32,200 nucleotides of DNA, from positions 1 to 32,200 of the forward strand of contig JAPHSZ010000146.1 of the NCBI GenBank assembly GCA_026196545.1, in the 5' to 3' direction. Both the position numbers and the translations under genes were made by a program. This document shows, one piece after another, positions 32,108 to 32,200 of the stretch (the first letter of the stretch is position 1; the number at the start of each line of letters is the position of its first letter). The DNA is from Gammaproteobacteria bacterium (lineage in GTDB: Bacteria > Pseudomonadota > Gammaproteobacteria > SZUA-229). The notes under the pieces were generated by a model. It saw only the letters and a list, made by a program, of their open reading frames with translations. It was not told where the DNA came from and did no database searches.

Positions 32108-32200
32108 TTAACTTACCGGCGAGAACGCCGTGCCATAAGCCAGCACTTCAATCGAGCCTATACGGCCACGCGCATTTTTAGAAATCGAACTGGTTTCAAA
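32108..32200 (-). CDS. 3' end of a gene running off the right edge
   Basis: Thirty codons are open from the window edge to the TAA at 32108-32110, ending IEVLAYGTAFSPVS. Codon use and the tight seven-base gap to the M48 gene support a real gene in the same operon. The ending faintly recalls YbjQ-type proteins, but too little is visible to assign a family. Confidence 0.6.
   Translation of the reverse strand, partial: FETSSISKNARGRIGSIEVLAYGTAFSPVS

Overview
The window looks like chromosomal DNA of a Gram-negative bacterium, most likely a gammaproteobacterium. This is inferred from outer-membrane barrel proteins, an outer-membrane-type lipoprotein, inner-membrane c-di-GMP proteins, and the DUF2157/DUF4824 pair next to an M48 peptidase. 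No taxonomic marker gene is present, so the species is unknown. No tRNA, rRNA, CRISPR array, transposase or phage gene was seen. The left 26 kb is AT-rich with long AT-rich intergenic regions; the right 5.3 kb is visibly richer in G+C.

Left and centre (1-25310) hold one module present twice. Copy A: a FecR-domain protein on the minus strand that runs off the left edge (1-610), then, divergently, a 2866-residue secreted protein (1118-9718), then a 61-residue protein (10030-10215). Copy B: a complete FecR-TPR-outer-membrane-barrel protein on the minus strand (10316-13720), then, divergently, a 2930-residue paralogue of the giant protein (14217-23009), then a lipoprotein (23114-24016). A minus-strand GGDEF-like protein (24159-24845) follows, then a second small protein (25119-25310) sharing a core with the 61-residue one.

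The two giants have the same architecture: signal peptide; exactly 21 FG-GAP/VCBS calcium-binding repeats, which fits three seven-bladed propellers; a Cys-containing Asp-rich segment; several Ig-like domains; an embedded legumain-like (C13) cysteine peptidase domain with conserved His and Cys; further Ig/FN3-like domains; and thrombospondin-3-like Asp-rich repeats. They differ at the C-terminus: A ends in a sorting-signal-like Ser-rich/hydrophobic/Arg-Arg tail, B in a dockerin-like module. The lipoprotein after B has a possible cohesin-like C-terminal domain, so it may be B's surface anchor. The FecR-TPR-barrel proteins could be the outer-membrane exporter or sensor for the giants; this is inference from divergent pairing seen twice. 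Both giant genes and the 61-residue gene carry a similar FNR/CRP-family-like dyad upstream, suggesting shared control, perhaps by oxygen or nitrogen oxides. Fur-like boxes lie in both divergent regions.

Right part (25342-32200): a homocysteine S-methyltransferase-family gene; a small putative outer-membrane protein; a Cache-HAMP-GGDEF-EAL protein with degenerate catalytic motifs in both domains; the overlapping DUF2157-DUF4824 pair; an M48 metallopeptidase; and the 3' end of another gene at the right edge. The two c-di-GMP-type proteins both look catalytically impaired, so they more likely bind the second messenger or act as regulators than make or degrade it.
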